Positions 19,455 to 29,895 are shown, counted from the first letter of the stretch. The stretch is DNA of 64,000 bases from Massilia sp. H-1 (GCA_024703915.1 CP087969.1:558001-622000); one strand, 5' to 3'. Translations and numbers: made by a program. The notes: a model not told the origin generated them from the letters alone.

Positions 19455-19905
19455 TCACTCTGAATCAACCGCGAGTTCCCCCGATTAGCCGGACGAAGCT
19501 CCGGGCCAACCTGCGTGGTCCGTACCTGAACGCCGCGCCCCCATCCAACGCGGGGAGCAGCTTCCCCTCATCGCGCAGCTGGGCATGGACAACCTGCATA
19601 GTTCAAATCACGTCAGCCGCAGCCGCAAGCGGAGCGGTGTGCGCCCTATGCCGCACTTGAACGCCGTGCAAGCCCTGATGCAGGGACCAATGCCGCTGGC
19701 ACAGTTGGTCTGTCTGGAAAACCTCACCGACGGGATCGCCTTCGTCGAAACCCTGCGCCAGTTCGGACTGGAACTCCCCATCTACACGGTCCCAGCATTC
19801 GATGCGAATTACGACGTGGACATGGTCGAGGTGTGTGTTCTGACCACCGCCGACATCCGTCGGGTAAATCGTGCGCTCAAGAAGATCGGCGGCGAATATG
19901 CATAA
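19451..19905 (+). CDS. Unknown small island protein
   Basis: It starts MITLNQPRVPPIS overlapping the AlpA gene. After one break near 19560 it continues QLPLIAQLGMDNLHSSNHVSRSRKRSG and a compact domain with QALMQGPMPLAQLVCLENLTDGIAFVETLR and DMVEVCVLTTADIRRVNRALKKIG. About 150 residues. An alternative is that only 19585-19905 is coding. No family recognised. Its stop overlaps the start of the next small gene. Confidence 0.45.
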
Positions 19906-20149
19906 AGCTGTGCCGCCGGAGCTTCGCCTCCGCCTGACCGACATCCGGATCGTGCATCGCCATCCTGAATTCGTGCGCTTGGTCGAGCATTTCACGCTGA
20001 CCATCCTTGCAGGAAACGTCCGCGCCAAGGACCGGACGGCATGCATAGGTGAACGTCGAGCGCGCGCTCACGAAGCCCCTCATCGGCACGTCGCCATCCA
20101 CTTCATTGGTACAGATACCTGTGCCCCAATGAACGCGGCATTTAATTGA
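19898..20149 (+). CDS. Unknown small island protein
   Basis: 83 residues starting MHKAVPPELRLRLTDIRIV inside the end of the previous gene (ATGCATAA overlap). It contains HPEFVRLVEHFTLTILAG and a basic tail. The end may be out of frame, because another frame continues beyond 20149. Function unknown. Confidence 0.35.
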   Translation: MHKAVPPELRLRLTDIRIVHRHPEFVRLVEHFTLTILAGNVRAKDRTACIGERRARAHEAPHRHVAIHFIGTDTCAPMNAAFN

Positions 20150-20293
20150 CTCGCAAATCTGTGAAGCACATCGCATTGGCGACACTGCGCGTTGACGTAG
20201 TGGCGCAGCGCACCAGATATCCCGGCCAGCACACCGTCGCGAACACAGCGGCGGTAGCGAATCCAAATGTTTCGATATGAAGTGAGGTCGCAA

Positions 20294-20775
20294 ATGGAAG
20301 GACAGAAATCCCGCAAGAAAGGAGTTACCCCATTCCTGCTGGTGCCCATGGCTTTGTTGAACTGCCCAAAATACCGCGCGTTGTCCTCCAGCGCCGTCAA
20401 GCTGCTTTATGACATCGCCAGCCAGTTTAACGGGAAGAACAACGGCGATTTGTGTGCGGCTTGGAAAATCATGCGTCCCAAGGGATGGAAGAGCGAGGCC
20501 ACGCTCCATAAGGCAAAAAGGAGCTGGTCGCGGCCGGGTTCATTGCCGTCACGCGGATGGGGCACCTGCCGAATACATGCAGCCTGTACGGAATTACGTG
20601 GCAGCCGCTGAACCCGAACAACAAACTGGACTACGGTCCGAATGGCTTTCCGGCAGGTGCTTGGCAAAAACTGCCACCACCAAAACTGATGAAGGGAAAC
20701 GCGCCGACCAATACAGAAACTGTAGTCGAACAACCTTGTATAGCTACAGAAATGAAAGTCGAGAATTTGGCCTAG
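20294..20775 (+). CDS. Replication-initiator-like helix-turn-helix protein, unknown role
   Basis: It begins MEGQKSRKKGVTPFLLVP, then KYRALSSSAVKLLYDIASQFNGKNNGDLCAAWKIMRPKGWKSEATLHKA. A one-A deficit in an A-run near 20517 shifts the frame, after which it reads KELVAAGFIAVTRMGHLPNTCSLYGITW and ends EMKVENLA. About 160 residues. The layout (two helices, 'SSAVKLL', then a winged helix) is common in island and plasmid DNA-binding proteins. The exact role is not known. Confidence 0.5.
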
Positions 20776-21015
20776 CTACGGGAAATGAAGCTGTATGCAG
20801 AAGATCCATTAGATGGATGACTTCAGTTTCCGTAGTCCTTTATAGAAGTTGCCATATGCAGGATCAAACAGCGGGCCAGGCACCGATGACTAAGGGGGAC
20901 ATATAACCGTCGCAACGATTTTGGAATTGTCATGCCGCACTCACGAGCGCGATCTTTTACATAACCTGGCATCCGGTTTGAGACGGCGCCTAAATACTGA
21001 AGATGGAGTAATCCG

Positions 21016-21986
21016 ATGAGCAACCTGATTAAATACAATCAAGCACGTCACGCCTTGGCCGAATGCCGCAACGTGGACGAGATCAAAGACCTGCAGGGAC
21101 AAGTCCGAGGCGATGCGCCTGTATGCCCAGCAGGCCAGGGACAAGGAGCTGGAACAGTGGGCGGCCGAGATTAAACTGCGTGCCCAGCGCGCGATCGGCA
21201 AGCTCAGCGCCGCACTGGATAAGAAGCAAGGTAACAAAGGGAAACTTCCCTCCGGCGGGAAGTTTAAGACCAAAGTGCTCGCGGAGGCCGGGATCTCCAC
21301 CTCCACCGCGAACCGTTATGAGAAACTGGCCACGATCCCCGAATCGGAAGTCGAGGAATACATCACGCACAGCAAAGTCATCGGCAAGCCTGTGTCGGCG
21401 ATGGCCGTGTTGGGGCGTACGAAACCCAAGCCCACCAAAGCGAACATGCCAATGTCCGATGTAGGGATTACCAAGTCGTCCGTTACAGGTTGCACCAGTC
21501 GCCGATGTCGGGAATTCATCCAGCAACATGATCGCGCATCACCAAGACCTCGCGTCAACTGGTATCGACCAACAGTTGACCGAAATGCGTGCCGAAAACG
21601 ACATGTTGCGTGGGCAGATCCAAGCGCTCCTGCAACCGACTGTGGTGCTGACGGCCGAGGTCAACCAGGTCATGTAGCAGGCAGGGTGCCGCCGGCATGA
21701 AGTGGACATTGAGTCGGACGAACTTGGCCAACTGCGAAACCCAAGTCGCCGAGTTGCAGGCCTCCTTGGACAAGGCCCTCGCCGAAAACAAGATGATGGC
21801 AACCGTATTGGACGCCGACGACAAAGTGAAGGCATCGATGGAAGTAGCGAGAGCGCAAAAGCTAAGGCCGATGACCAGAATCGCCTGCGCTTCGTCGCAG
21901 GCATGGCTATCATCGAACTGAAAAAAGAGGTCCAATACCTGAAAGACCGCGCAGAAATGGCTGTCGCAATCGAAGGCACGACCTGA
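21016..21986 (+). CDS. Coiled-coil DNA-associated island protein, unknown function
   Basis: About 322 residues across four breaks (21090, 21485, 21680, 21850). The N-terminal half, KYNQARHALAECRNVDEIKD then EAMRLYAQQARDKELEQWAAEIKLRAQRAIGKL, leads to a helix-turn-helix (GISTSTANRYEKLATIP). The C-terminal half is heptad-like (ENDMLRGQIQALLQ, ETQVAELQASLDKALAEN, AIIELKKEVQYLKDRAEM). Such proteins occur in phage-like regions beside replication genes. One of the few intact GCCGGC sites in the window is at 21691 within this gene. Confidence 0.5.
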
Positions 21987-22376
21987 CGCCTGCGCGTCAC
22001 AGTAATTCATCAACGCAAACTTTTCATGAAAGTGGCCATCCGAAGGCTGGCGTGAAAATAGCACGCTGACGCAATCACTCGCGCTGTCCCCGGCGGCCTG
22101 TCCGACGCGGCGAAACTTGCACTGGCGGCCGTGCGAGCTTGGGACGAAGGAACGGGCATCATGATCGCCTCCGACACGCGATGCCTGGCCTAGATTGGGG
22201 AGCCACTCTCTGCTAATGTAGCGGTCTTACCTTGCGCGAAGCTCAGCATGTCAGTCCTGACACACCCCTCGCCCGTGCCAGATGCGCGCCGCGCCAGGCC
22301 GTAAGGCGAATTTGCTTGCTAAGCCTTTTGACGTGAAGTCCAACAGCGATGCTCGCATCAGGAGAGCCGTCACATA
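21987..22376. other. Intergenic stretch, no gene supported
   Basis: About 390 bp of GC-moderate sequence with stops in all frames. I see no tRNA, repeat or strong promoter. It may hold a small eroded gene. Confidence 0.4.
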
Positions 22377-23354
22377 ATGCCACCAATGACCAATAGAAAA
22401 TTCTGGTTTGCTAACACGGACATGAAGAGCTTTCATGAGTTACCGAGACAGCCGCACGACAACTCAGCATTCACGCACTGGCTAGCTGCTTACTTGGCTT
22501 TTCGTCACACCCAACGAGGGCGCTCCATTAAAGTACAACAATTCGCTCGTGGAAATGGCGCCGGACGACTTGGTCTTTGCGTATGAGAACGAGGTCGGGT
22601 TTGTTGCAGTAGGATGTATCAGAAACCCAAAAGACTTACAGACCGGCCATGGTGGCGGTGCGCTATATCCGAAACAGACAGAGACCGTGCGCTCGATGGC
22701 TGTGGATTGGGACACGTCGATTACGAGGACAACGCAGGAAGTCTCTGCTCATACGCCGGTCGGCAAAAACGGCCTGCAGCGCGTCAACCCGAACACCAGC
22801 CTCCATGACTACATGCTTGGTATGCTCGAAGAGGCTCATACACGCTATCAACAAGACCCTGACGGCAGCGAATTGGCAGCAGCAGATAGGATCCTTAATT
22901 CCGCATCGATTGACAAGCACACAAAGGCGCAATTACGCGATGCTCGTATTGGCCAGGGGCGATTTCGGGAGGCAGTATTGAAGCGCGAAGCAAGTTGCTT
23001 AAGCTGACGGGTATCAACCAACGTGCCTGCCTCGTGGCCAGTCATATCAAGCCCTGGGCTATCTGCATTGGACACGAACATCTCGATGCCGCCAATGGTC
23101 TTGCCCTGGCCCCTCATGCGGACCACCTGTTCGATACCGGCATGATCAGCTTTGAAGACGATGGACATATCTTGATCGCGCCAGGACTCGACCGTAGTAT
23201 TTTGCAAGCCTGGCACATCGACTCGAATATGAATGTTGGACCGTTCGCTATCGACCAGGCGCTATATATGGCGTTTCACCGCGCCCATGTGTTCAATAAA
23301 CCTCGCATACGGCGTGCGCGCAACTTGGTGGGGGACTGCCCGGTGGCCGAATAG
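22377..23354 (+). CDS. Putative EVE-HNH nuclease (modification-dependent, type IV-like)
   Basis: The N-terminal half (FWFANTDMKSFHELPRQ ... APDDLVFAYENEVGFVAVGCI) looks like an EVE/PUA-type reader of modified bases. The C-terminal half is an HNH nuclease: CRLTGI, SHIKPWAICIGHEHLDAANGLALAPHADHLFDTGMISFEDDGHI, with the usual His/Asn/His positions. Breaks are near 22530 and at 22998, where TGCTTAAGCTG stands for TGCCGGCTG and restores SCRLTGI. About 325 residues. EVE-HNH fusions are known to cut DNA with modified cytosines. The reader assignment is weaker than the HNH assignment. It lies alone between unknown genes. Confidence 0.6.
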
Positions 23355-23517
23355 GTGGCTTGCACAATCACACGCGAGGACAGGGCACTAATATTCGCGC
23401 TGGCCGAATTGAGCGACGCTTGCTTGCCGCTGTTACGATAGCGACGCAGAGACGTAACAACGACAACCCATGATGAAGTGTCAGCCCAATTTCCAACAAC
23501 AAACTATTGGTTCGTCA

Positions 23518-23804
23518 ATGAACACGATGCCACATCCTTGGGGCTGGACACCGGAACGTCGCGCTCGACAGGCCGATGCCATTCGTGAGTGGCAGCCTTG
23601 GGCAAGTTCGACAGGCCCCACGACACTTGCTTAAGCAAGGCGATTTCGGCCAGAAATGCCGACCGACCGAACTCGATCCGGCGGCGAGTGCAAGAAATTC
23701 GCGCTGAACTGGAGCTGATTAGTCGTTCGATCAAAAAGGTGGAGTCAAAGACGGGACGAAAAAACACGGTCCCGGCACCGAAATTCAACCGCTCGGGCGA
23801 CTAA
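23518..23804 (+). CDS. Small conserved protein with STGP-T-GK-SRNA motif
   Basis: MNTMPHPWGWTPERRARQADAIREWQPWASSTGPTTLA, then, after restoring GCCGGC at 23632, GKAISARNADRPNSIRRRV and a basic helical end. The W-STGP-T--GK---RNA signature occurs in small uncharacterised proteins of phages and islands. About 95 residues. It suggests nucleic-acid binding, but no function is established. Confidence 0.55.
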
Positions 23805-24290
23805 CATTGCTGCATTGGTCGCATTTTCCGTCGTACATTTGTCACATTTTTTTCGTGACAATAATGTGACCCGCATCGAGTGGTTAGTCCATGTCATCTC
23901 TATTACCGGCGTGCCTCCCCGAACAATGACTATCCTAAATCGCATCAAGAAATGCACATTTACCAAGTTCACCGAAATTCTAGTAACTCGAAGTAAATTG
24001 CCGCGCTACCTGCAAGTCCGATAATTTGCCGCGCTGGCTTGGTGGAGACATGCAGTCTGGCGCCAGTCCGGGCGGTGCAGTTGGTCCCTACGCGGCCGAC
24101 GACGGCATTGTGGTCGCTGCTGCTGATAAGGTTCTGGCCATTATCCGCGACCGGGAGCGCGTCGTTTTCTTCGGAACAAGGAAGTAGCGCGCCACTGTCG
24201 CTGCCATGGTCCCGCAGGCCCGGCGGCGCTCTTGAATGGCATGGTGACAGTCCGAACTGCGAGCGCGGAGAAAGATTCGAGTGCGGCGTA
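23805..24290. other. Stretch without a supported gene
   Basis: Nearly 490 bp with short frames only. The left part is AT-rich (ATTTTTTTCGTGACAATAATG) and could hold promoters. I see no RNA gene or repeat. Confidence 0.4.
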
Positions 24291-24892
24291 TCAACGCCGC
24301 TTCAGCATGGCCCTGACCGCTTCGGCCTGCAGCGGATGCGCAGTGTCCTGCCCATCGTAGAGGGGCATTTCCAAGAATGGCCCAGGTGTGCCCAAACTCG
24401 CGTAGTTTGGCTCGGCGGCGCGATGGACGCCGAGCGCATAATCGATTAGTAGTCGCCCAGGAGCGCACGACAGGTAATCACTTCTTCGCCAGCGCCCGCA
24501 ATACGGTTGCGTCCTCCTGCATGAGCTGCTCCTGCAACGTTCGCTTGGTCTTGTCGGATTAAAACTTCGGCCACGCGCGCCGTCCACGTCGTATTGGTTT
24601 AATTCTTCGACCACATGCTCGACGTCAATGTCTGCCTGAATAGCACGCTCCACCTTGAAGTTAGTGAACCCGGCCAAACGCAACTCTCGCACGGACGTAT
24701 CCTCGAGATCTTTCCGGTATTTATCCGTGATAGGAGCAAATTCGCCCAGCAGCCGATCACGCATCCCGATGGCGACATCTCGCTCTGACGGCATATCCTC
24801 TGACCAGATAAACTCAGCGGTTTGTGTCTCGCTTCTACTTTGTCGATGTACGTGATGATATAAATGGAATTGAAGGGTTTCGTGCTTTCCAT
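24291..24892 (-). CDS. Unknown island protein (poorly resolved)
   Basis: It starts MESTKPFNSIYIITYIDKVEA at 24892, moves to a frame reading SERDVAIGMRDRLLGEFAPITDKYRKDLEDTSVRELRLAGFTNFKVERAIQADIDVEHVVEELNQYDVD, then becomes unclear before YALGVHRAAEPNYASLGTPGPFLEMPLYDG. Up to about 200 residues with two or more breaks. The middle is helical and acidic. No family recognised. Confidence 0.4.
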
Positions 24893-25059
24893 TGGGGGTG
24901 CCTTCGCTCGTGGCTCGTTAAACGTTTATGATGCGCTTCTTTTCGGCGGTGTGCACAATTCCGACCTGGCCAATGCCGTCTGATGCTGCTCCTGCTCGGC
25001 CATAACCGATCAGCGGCAGTGAAAGAAAATCGTACGACACGACGAGGGGCCAGCGGACA

Positions 25060-26135
25060 TTAATCTTTGCCGGGGGAAGGCTTGGGACGGTTCAGCGCCC
25101 GAGAATCGGCATACGAGGTCAGATCCAGCCAATATTTCGACTCCGCAGTTGGTTGCTTGAAGCTTATGCTGCGCCAAACCTGGTCAGGTGGCCTGTTGAA
25201 CGCGAGCGCCGCAACACAGGTTCGGAGCGCGTTCGATCCGGTGCCCACGAAGGCCGAAGTCCTGGCCGCTCCGGTGGTTTTAGTACCCGGGAATACTGCT
25301 TGTGCGAGCGCGTCCAGTTGCTTAAGCCCTCCTGCTGCGTCATGCGCAATGAGAACCTTCTGCACTGCACGGTTGTAAGCGGCGTCCTGCTTGTGCTGCA
25401 GGAGGCTTAGCTTCATACCGTTCGGCTTCAGCCTTGCGCCGGGCATTGCGCAACTCGGCAGCTTGTTCTTCTTGTACCTTCCGCGCGTCGTTGTATGGTT
25501 TGGTCCAAGTGCTATCAACACTGCCAATGTACATTTCTACGTTGACGTTCTGTCCGTAGCGGTCGGCGATGCTGGCGATTGCCAGCAATTGCTTCCTCGA
25601 TAGCCATCCCTTCACCATCCAATGCGCCGCGATGTCCTTGACAAACGCCAACGCGCTTTCGTCGTGGACAACTTTGATGAGTTGCTCAAACATCGGTCCT
25701 GCATTTACGGGAGCTGCCCTGTCGCGCTCAAGCGCCTCGACACCTGTGTCTCGAACGTCGAGCGGTAGCTCCACATCGGCGGCCTGTGCAACTCCAAATT
25801 TCGTAACACAATGACCATCGCCGCCGCGAATGCTTGGCTGCAAGTCGATATAGCTTAGCGCAAACTGCCGTCTCCAAGTGCCTCCGTACCGCTGCCACGT
25901 TGCCCGGCGTCAGCCGGAGCGCAAGCGTGCGACACAAGATCGTGGCAAGGTCGGACGCTGTGAAACGTCTCTCGCTGAATCCGACGATGGCATATGCGAC
26001 GACCTCAAGCGACGTCATTTCTTGAATTTGGTTCAAACTGCGTCCTCGTGAATTTTCTACATTTACCAACCAGGTCCGGCGCACCGCGTCGTTACTCTTA
26101 TTGCCGTACACGACTGCGAGAAGTGATGGCGGCAT
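25060..26135 (-). CDS. Unknown protein divergent from XRE regulator
   Basis: About 357 residues over two breaks (25850 and about 25410). The N-terminus MPPSLLAVVYGNKSNDAVRRTWLVNVENSRG leads to SLEVVAYAIVGFSERRFTASDLATILCRTLALRLTPGNVAAVRRHLET, possibly a winged helix. The middle, FEQLIKVVHDESALAFVKDIAAHWMVKGWLSRKQLLAIASIADRYG, is helical, then comes a charged coiled segment (QEEQAAELRNARRKAEAE). The ATG lies 3 bp from a 19-bp palindrome, so it is probably controlled by the XRE protein at 26204. I do not recognise the family. Confidence 0.5.
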
Positions 26136-26137
26136 TA

Positions 26138-26156
26138 TACTAAGGATTCCTTAGTA
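26138..26156. promoter_or_regulatory. 19-bp perfect palindrome, probable XRE operator
   Basis: TACTAAGGA-T-TCCTTAGTA is a perfect inverted repeat in the 68-bp gap between divergent genes. Related half-sites (CTTAG, GACTAAG) follow before the XRE start at 26204. The position over the start of the minus-strand gene suggests repression of both genes. Confidence 0.6.
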
Positions 26157-26203
26157 CAAAGCCAGCGAAATACTCAGATTATCTTAGCCTTTAGGGACTA
26201 AGA

Positions 26204-26506
26204 ATGTCTGTGTTCAGCAAAAGACTGAAGGAAGCCCGCACCATAGCAGGGCTGTCGCAGGAGCGCCTGGGTGTGATGGCGGGTATCGATGAAATGTCCT
26301 CTAGTGCGAGGATGAATCAGTATGAACGAGGCAAGCACGAACCTGACTTCTCTATGGTGGAACGTATAGCCAAGGCGCTCGACGTGCCCGAGTCATATTT
26401 CTACGCGAAGGACGATGAGGCCGCCTGGCTCTTGGTGATATTTCATCGAATGTCGCCATCGAGCCGCCACAAGTTGATCAACGTTGCGCATGAAATTTTG
26501 GATTGA
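26204..26506 (+). CDS. XRE-family transcriptional regulator
   Basis: An unbroken 100-residue protein. The helix-turn-helix spans residues about 5-62: FSKRLKEARTIAGLSQERLGVMAGI, NQYERGKHEPDFSMVERIAKALDVPESYFY. The C-terminal tail is short, helical and without a sensor domain. The palindrome upstream fits autoregulation. It is likely to control the divergent gene at 25060-26135 as a two-gene unit. Confidence 0.8.
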   Translation: MSVFSKRLKEARTIAGLSQERLGVMAGIDEMSSSARMNQYERGKHEPDFSMVERIAKALDVPESYFYAKDDEAAWLLVIFHRMSPSSRHKLINVAHEILD

Positions 26507-26759
26507 TTTCAGCGCAGGTGTTCAGTTCACTGCAGCTTCGTTCTAATCCTGACGCTGGCCGAATGCATGGTGTCTTGCAGCGCGAATGGGAAGCCCGAAC
26601 TTATTCTTTCCTCGCCGACCTACCAACCCACAGCCCAATAAGTATCGCGGCTGAATTGTCTACGCCCCAGTTCCAAAATTAACGCCTCAAAAGCCCGCTA
26701 TCTCCAAGACGTAACTATGTGTTACTGTCGAAACTTGTCCACAATGAAAGGAAAGTACC

Positions 26760-27239
26760 ATGCCCAGTATGCCTGACCTTCACGGCGCCTTAGTCAGCTT
26801 TCAGGATGCACTTCGTAAGGGCGAACTTTCCCTATCGACATGCGCTGTCCATACAGACCTTCAGTACATGATGGACGATGCAGGTGGAACACCGAGAATC
26901 ACGTATGCGCGCATCATTGACGGGATTGTGCAGGCCATCGTTGTCTTCCTCCCGGTGGATGCTTACCAGGAAAAACAATGTATGCAGGTCGGGTACGCCG
27001 TCGCGCCGCAATTTCGGAAGCAAGGCATTGCAACAGAAACCCTAAAGCAAAGTCTCACGGAAATACAGAACGGCTTTAAGAATAAAATGAAATCGTTCTT
27101 CGTGGAAGCCGTAGTGAGTGTCGATAACACCGCATCAAAGAAAATCGCCGAGCGCATCATTTCCCCGGAATACAAGCAGATCACGGACAAAGCTTCTGGC
27201 CAACCCGCGCTGCAGTTTTTCCGACACATCACCACTTAG
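26760..27239 (+). CDS. GNAT-family N-acetyltransferase
   Basis: An unbroken 159-residue protein. The acetyl-CoA binding motif A is VGYAVAPQFRKQGIATETLKQ (residues about 80-100). The following helix-strand FFVEAVVSVDNTASKKIAERI matches motif B, where N-x-x-S/A-x-x-v-a-e is typical. The substrate is unknown. A 250-bp gap separates it from the XRE gene, so it is probably a separate unit. In this nuclease-rich island an antitoxin or resistance role is only a guess. Confidence 0.7.
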   Translation: MPSMPDLHGALVSFQDALRKGELSLSTCAVHTDLQYMMDDAGGTPRITYARIIDGIVQAIVVFLPVDAYQEKQCMQVGYAVAPQFRKQGIATETLKQSLTEIQNGFKNKMKSFFVEAVVSVDNTASKKIAERIISPEYKQITDKASGQPALQFFRHITT

Positions 27240-27330
27240 AAGGCACTCGCCCGGTCTAGCAGTTGGGGGCACGTCCCCCCTCCTGCTCAGGATGAGAACG
27301 TAAGGCGCACTGTCAGGTGATACGCGCGGC

Positions 27331-28422
27331 TTAGTTTTCAGATTGGCCCAGACCATCAACGACTTGCACCCCAAGGCGCTGTGCAATGGCACGCAGCACG
27401 GGCGGCAGCAGGCTTTCCAGGGCTAGCACCACCACTACCGTTGGCGGAGCGACGGGATGGTCGACTTTAGCCTGCGCCATCAGCACTGCTCGGTACTTCA
27501 CGACCTGGTAAAGACCACGTTCATAGTCTTTGAGGTTGCCGTCAGATACCGCTGACTTCACTTCGACGCCTATCCAGGCGCTATTCGACTTGAAAAACAC
27601 GTCGATCTCGTCGCCCGAGCGCAGGGCGAACTCCTCAGTCGCACGCCAGATCAGCTCGTCAGCCTCGGCGCCGAAGAGTTCAGGATGGGTTCGGACATAC
27701 TGCTTGAGGGCTTTGTGTTCGGCCGACTCAATGCCGCCCCAACCGGCGCCATCGTCGCTGGCGGGGTCGCTCGATCTAGTTTCCCCAGCCATTTGGGAAG
27801 GCAGGCCAAGCGCCCGTAACACGTCGTTCCATTGGCTGCCGAACTTTAGAATTCGAGCATATTCCGCCTCGACCCGATCATATTTTTCCGTTCGAGTAAG
27901 TGAATCGTATCCATGCCACCGTTCTCGTACCCCGTCGCCGGGCAACCCCTTGTCAGGCCCGCTTTTGGCCACTACGATCGTCGTCAAGTATGGCGGGACA
28001 ACACTCAACTGCACGGCAGCCCGATCAATATGTTCCATGGCCCGACCAAGAATGACGCCCAGGCCGCGTGCCGCTGGCTGGCCGTACCTGTTGAGACGCC
28101 CCAAACGGCGCGCCACTTCCTCATACGTGAGTTTCTGCATCACTCCATCGATCTGATGCACTACATGGTCAACGAGTAAGGGGATACACGCCATGGCATA
28201 GGCCTCGTTGCTCAGGTTGCAATTGTCCTCATCTTCTCCGTCATCCCTTTCATCGCAGTAGTCCTGATCGACACCTGCCGACGCATCGTGTGCGGTGCTC
28301 TTGGGGAACGGCGCGCGAGTTCGGCGGCTGCTCGACCTGTTGCCACTTCGGCCACGACGGAGCATCCTGGTGGCAGCCCCATACCATTCGCTTCTGTTTC
28401 TGGGATCGCCCAGCGCGCCCAC
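27331..28422 (-). CDS. PD-(D/E)XK nuclease-like protein, second gene of a two-gene cassette
   Basis: The reliable part starts near MACIPLLVDHVVHQIDGVMQKLTYEEVARRLGR and runs unbroken to GLGQSEN. A helix-turn-helix-like N-terminus precedes a long helical middle. The C-terminal domain has LRSGDEIDVFFKSNSAWIGVEVKSAVSDG, which fits the D...ExK active site of restriction-type nucleases, then YERGLYQVVKYRAVLMAQAK. The true start could be anywhere between 28422 and 28190, because the 28430-28212 stretch overlaps the upstream gene in another frame. About 290-360 residues. A defence role is inferred from island context. Confidence 0.5.
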   Translation of the reverse strand: MGALGDPRNRSEWYGAATRMLRRGRSGNRSSSRRTRAPFPKSTAHDASAGVDQDYCDERDDGEDEDNCNLSNEAYAMACIPLLVDHVVHQIDGVMQKLTYEEVARRLGRLNRYGQPAARGLGVILGRAMEHIDRAAVQLSVVPPYLTTIVVAKSGPDKGLPGDGVRERWHGYDSLTRTEKYDRVEAEYARILKFGSQWNDVLRALGLPSQMAGETRSSDPASDDGAGWGGIESAEHKALKQYVRTHPELFGAEADELIWRATEEFALRSGDEIDVFFKSNSAWIGVEVKSAVSDGNLKDYERGLYQVVKYRAVLMAQAKVDHPVAPPTVVVVLALESLLPPVLRAIAQRLGVQVVDGLGQSEN

Positions 28423-28999
28423 GCTTGGTTCAGCCTGCGCTGTTCATCGAATTCGCTTAGGAAGGTAAACGCTTCGCCGATTTCGCCAAAGCCAAGCCTG
28501 AACCAATCCACCGGGTCGCCCCGCTGGTGAGTCTTCGGCTCCCGCCCACCCAACCGTTGCTTTTGGTATTCGAGCCAATGCAGCAATGCGCGGCGCTCGG
28601 GAGGCCGCTCAGCAAGGGCAAGGTGATTAATTGCAAATTCAACGACGTGCCAAGGCGCATTGTCCGAAACATAGCCCGACGCGAGCTGCTTGGAGCCGCG
28701 ATAGATTGCGCAGCCGTGTTTGAGTGAATCGTCCAACCTGCCGCGATCACCAGGAATTGTACGCAGCATCTTGTCGCCCAATGCGTCCTTTGCTTGCCTG
28801 AGTGTGCGATCCATGTCTATTGCTACTTCCGGGGCGGCAAATACGCTCTCGTCAACTTTGTGCCGGGTGGCAGGCTTTCGAGAAACTGCTGGAGTTCATT
28901 GAACCGCTTCTGTTCACTGGCCAGGTCTCGGACGGGCGGCACGCTCGCTATTATTGTTGAATTTGGTGTCGGCGCCGGTGAATTCTTGTGCGGGTCCAT
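28212..28999 (-). CDS. Unknown protein, first gene of a two-gene cassette
   Basis: It starts MDPHKNSPAPTPNS at 28999, with NELQQFLESLPPGTKVDESVFAAPEVAIDMDRTL after a one-base repair near 28860. It continues HGCAIYRGSKQLASGYVSDNAPWHVVEFAINHLALAERPPERRALLHWLEYQ and ends by 28212. About 262 residues, soluble. The end overlaps the start of the PD-(D/E)XK-like gene, so the two are probably co-translated. No family recognised. Confidence 0.45.
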
Positions 29000-29176
29000 T
29001 GCGCTTCCCTTCTGTGTGGTGAAAACCCTGCCAGACGCCTCAGGATTCGGTCCAACTATTGGACTGCTGAGGTCAACATATCTTACGCTCTTTCCGTTGC
29101 AGGTAACCCAACCTCACCTGCCCTTGCCGCCGACTGGAGTCGGCCGAGGCCGAGGTCGATGGCGACGATATCGGCA

Positions 29177-29853
29177 TTATTCAGACCGGAGTGGCGTCGT
29201 GTTCAACCTCTCGCGGCACTGTCGCCAGTTTGGAACGTACGTCTCCACTAGTGCAACAAAACGATCGTTATGATGCCGCTCGACGAGATGGACTAGTTCA
29301 TGCACGACTATGTATTCCAAACACTGTATTGGGGTCTTGGCAAGTTCAAGATTGAACCAGACGCGCTTACTACTTGGGTTACAGCTCCCCCATTTGGTCT
29401 TCATGCGCTTGACTCCCCAGCCTAAGCAACCCGAACGCCAAGGACCAGCTCCCACTTTTCCACCAACGGAGCTATCAGAGCCTTTAGTTGCTGGCGGTGC
29501 CACGCGAGCAAGATCGCCTCCCGCTGTGCAGCGCTTGTTCCAGGGCGTACGAACAGATCAAGGCTTGCTATACCCCGGATGGCGACTCGGGGCGGCGCAT
29601 TGTGTTCATGAACCCGCAGCCGATAACGTTTGCCGGAGAAATAGTGACTCTCGCCGTTGACCATTTCACGCCGCGACTGGCGCGGTTGCTCCACGAACTT
29701 CGCCTTTTGCCGTCTGATCCAGCCTAGCTGGCCTATCACCGCCAAGCGCACCGCTTCATCACTCACCACTAGCGGCGCAGCCACCCGCACACGACCGTTC
29801 GGTGGATAGACGCCAAGATGCAAGTTCTTGATGTCCTTTCGGTTCACCTCCAC
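29177..29853 (-). CDS. YgjP/SprT-like metallopeptidase-family protein
   Basis: A DUF45/YgjP-type zinc protein. The N-terminal beta part (LGVYPPNGRVRVAAPLVVSDEAVRLAVIGQLGWIRRQ) is followed by GESHYFSGKRYRLRV. The zinc site is VHELVHLVERHHNDRF (HExxH, then His). The break at 29424 (VRVA|GWGVKRMKTKWGSCN) is a GCTTAGGC complement for GCCGGC. The family is often found beside type I restriction genes, and here it follows hsdR by 43 bp on the same strand. About 225 residues. The start may be a GTG upstream of 29853. Its biochemical role is not settled. Confidence 0.75.
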
Positions 29854-29895
29854 CCTGATGCCGCTGACGACGAAGAATGCAGAGCGATGATCGAA

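Noticed and set aside
28794..29273. Plus-strand gene in 28.8-29.3 kb
   Set aside because: The minus strand gives a coherent N-terminus for the 28212-28999 gene; the plus frame has no domain or ribosome-binding site.
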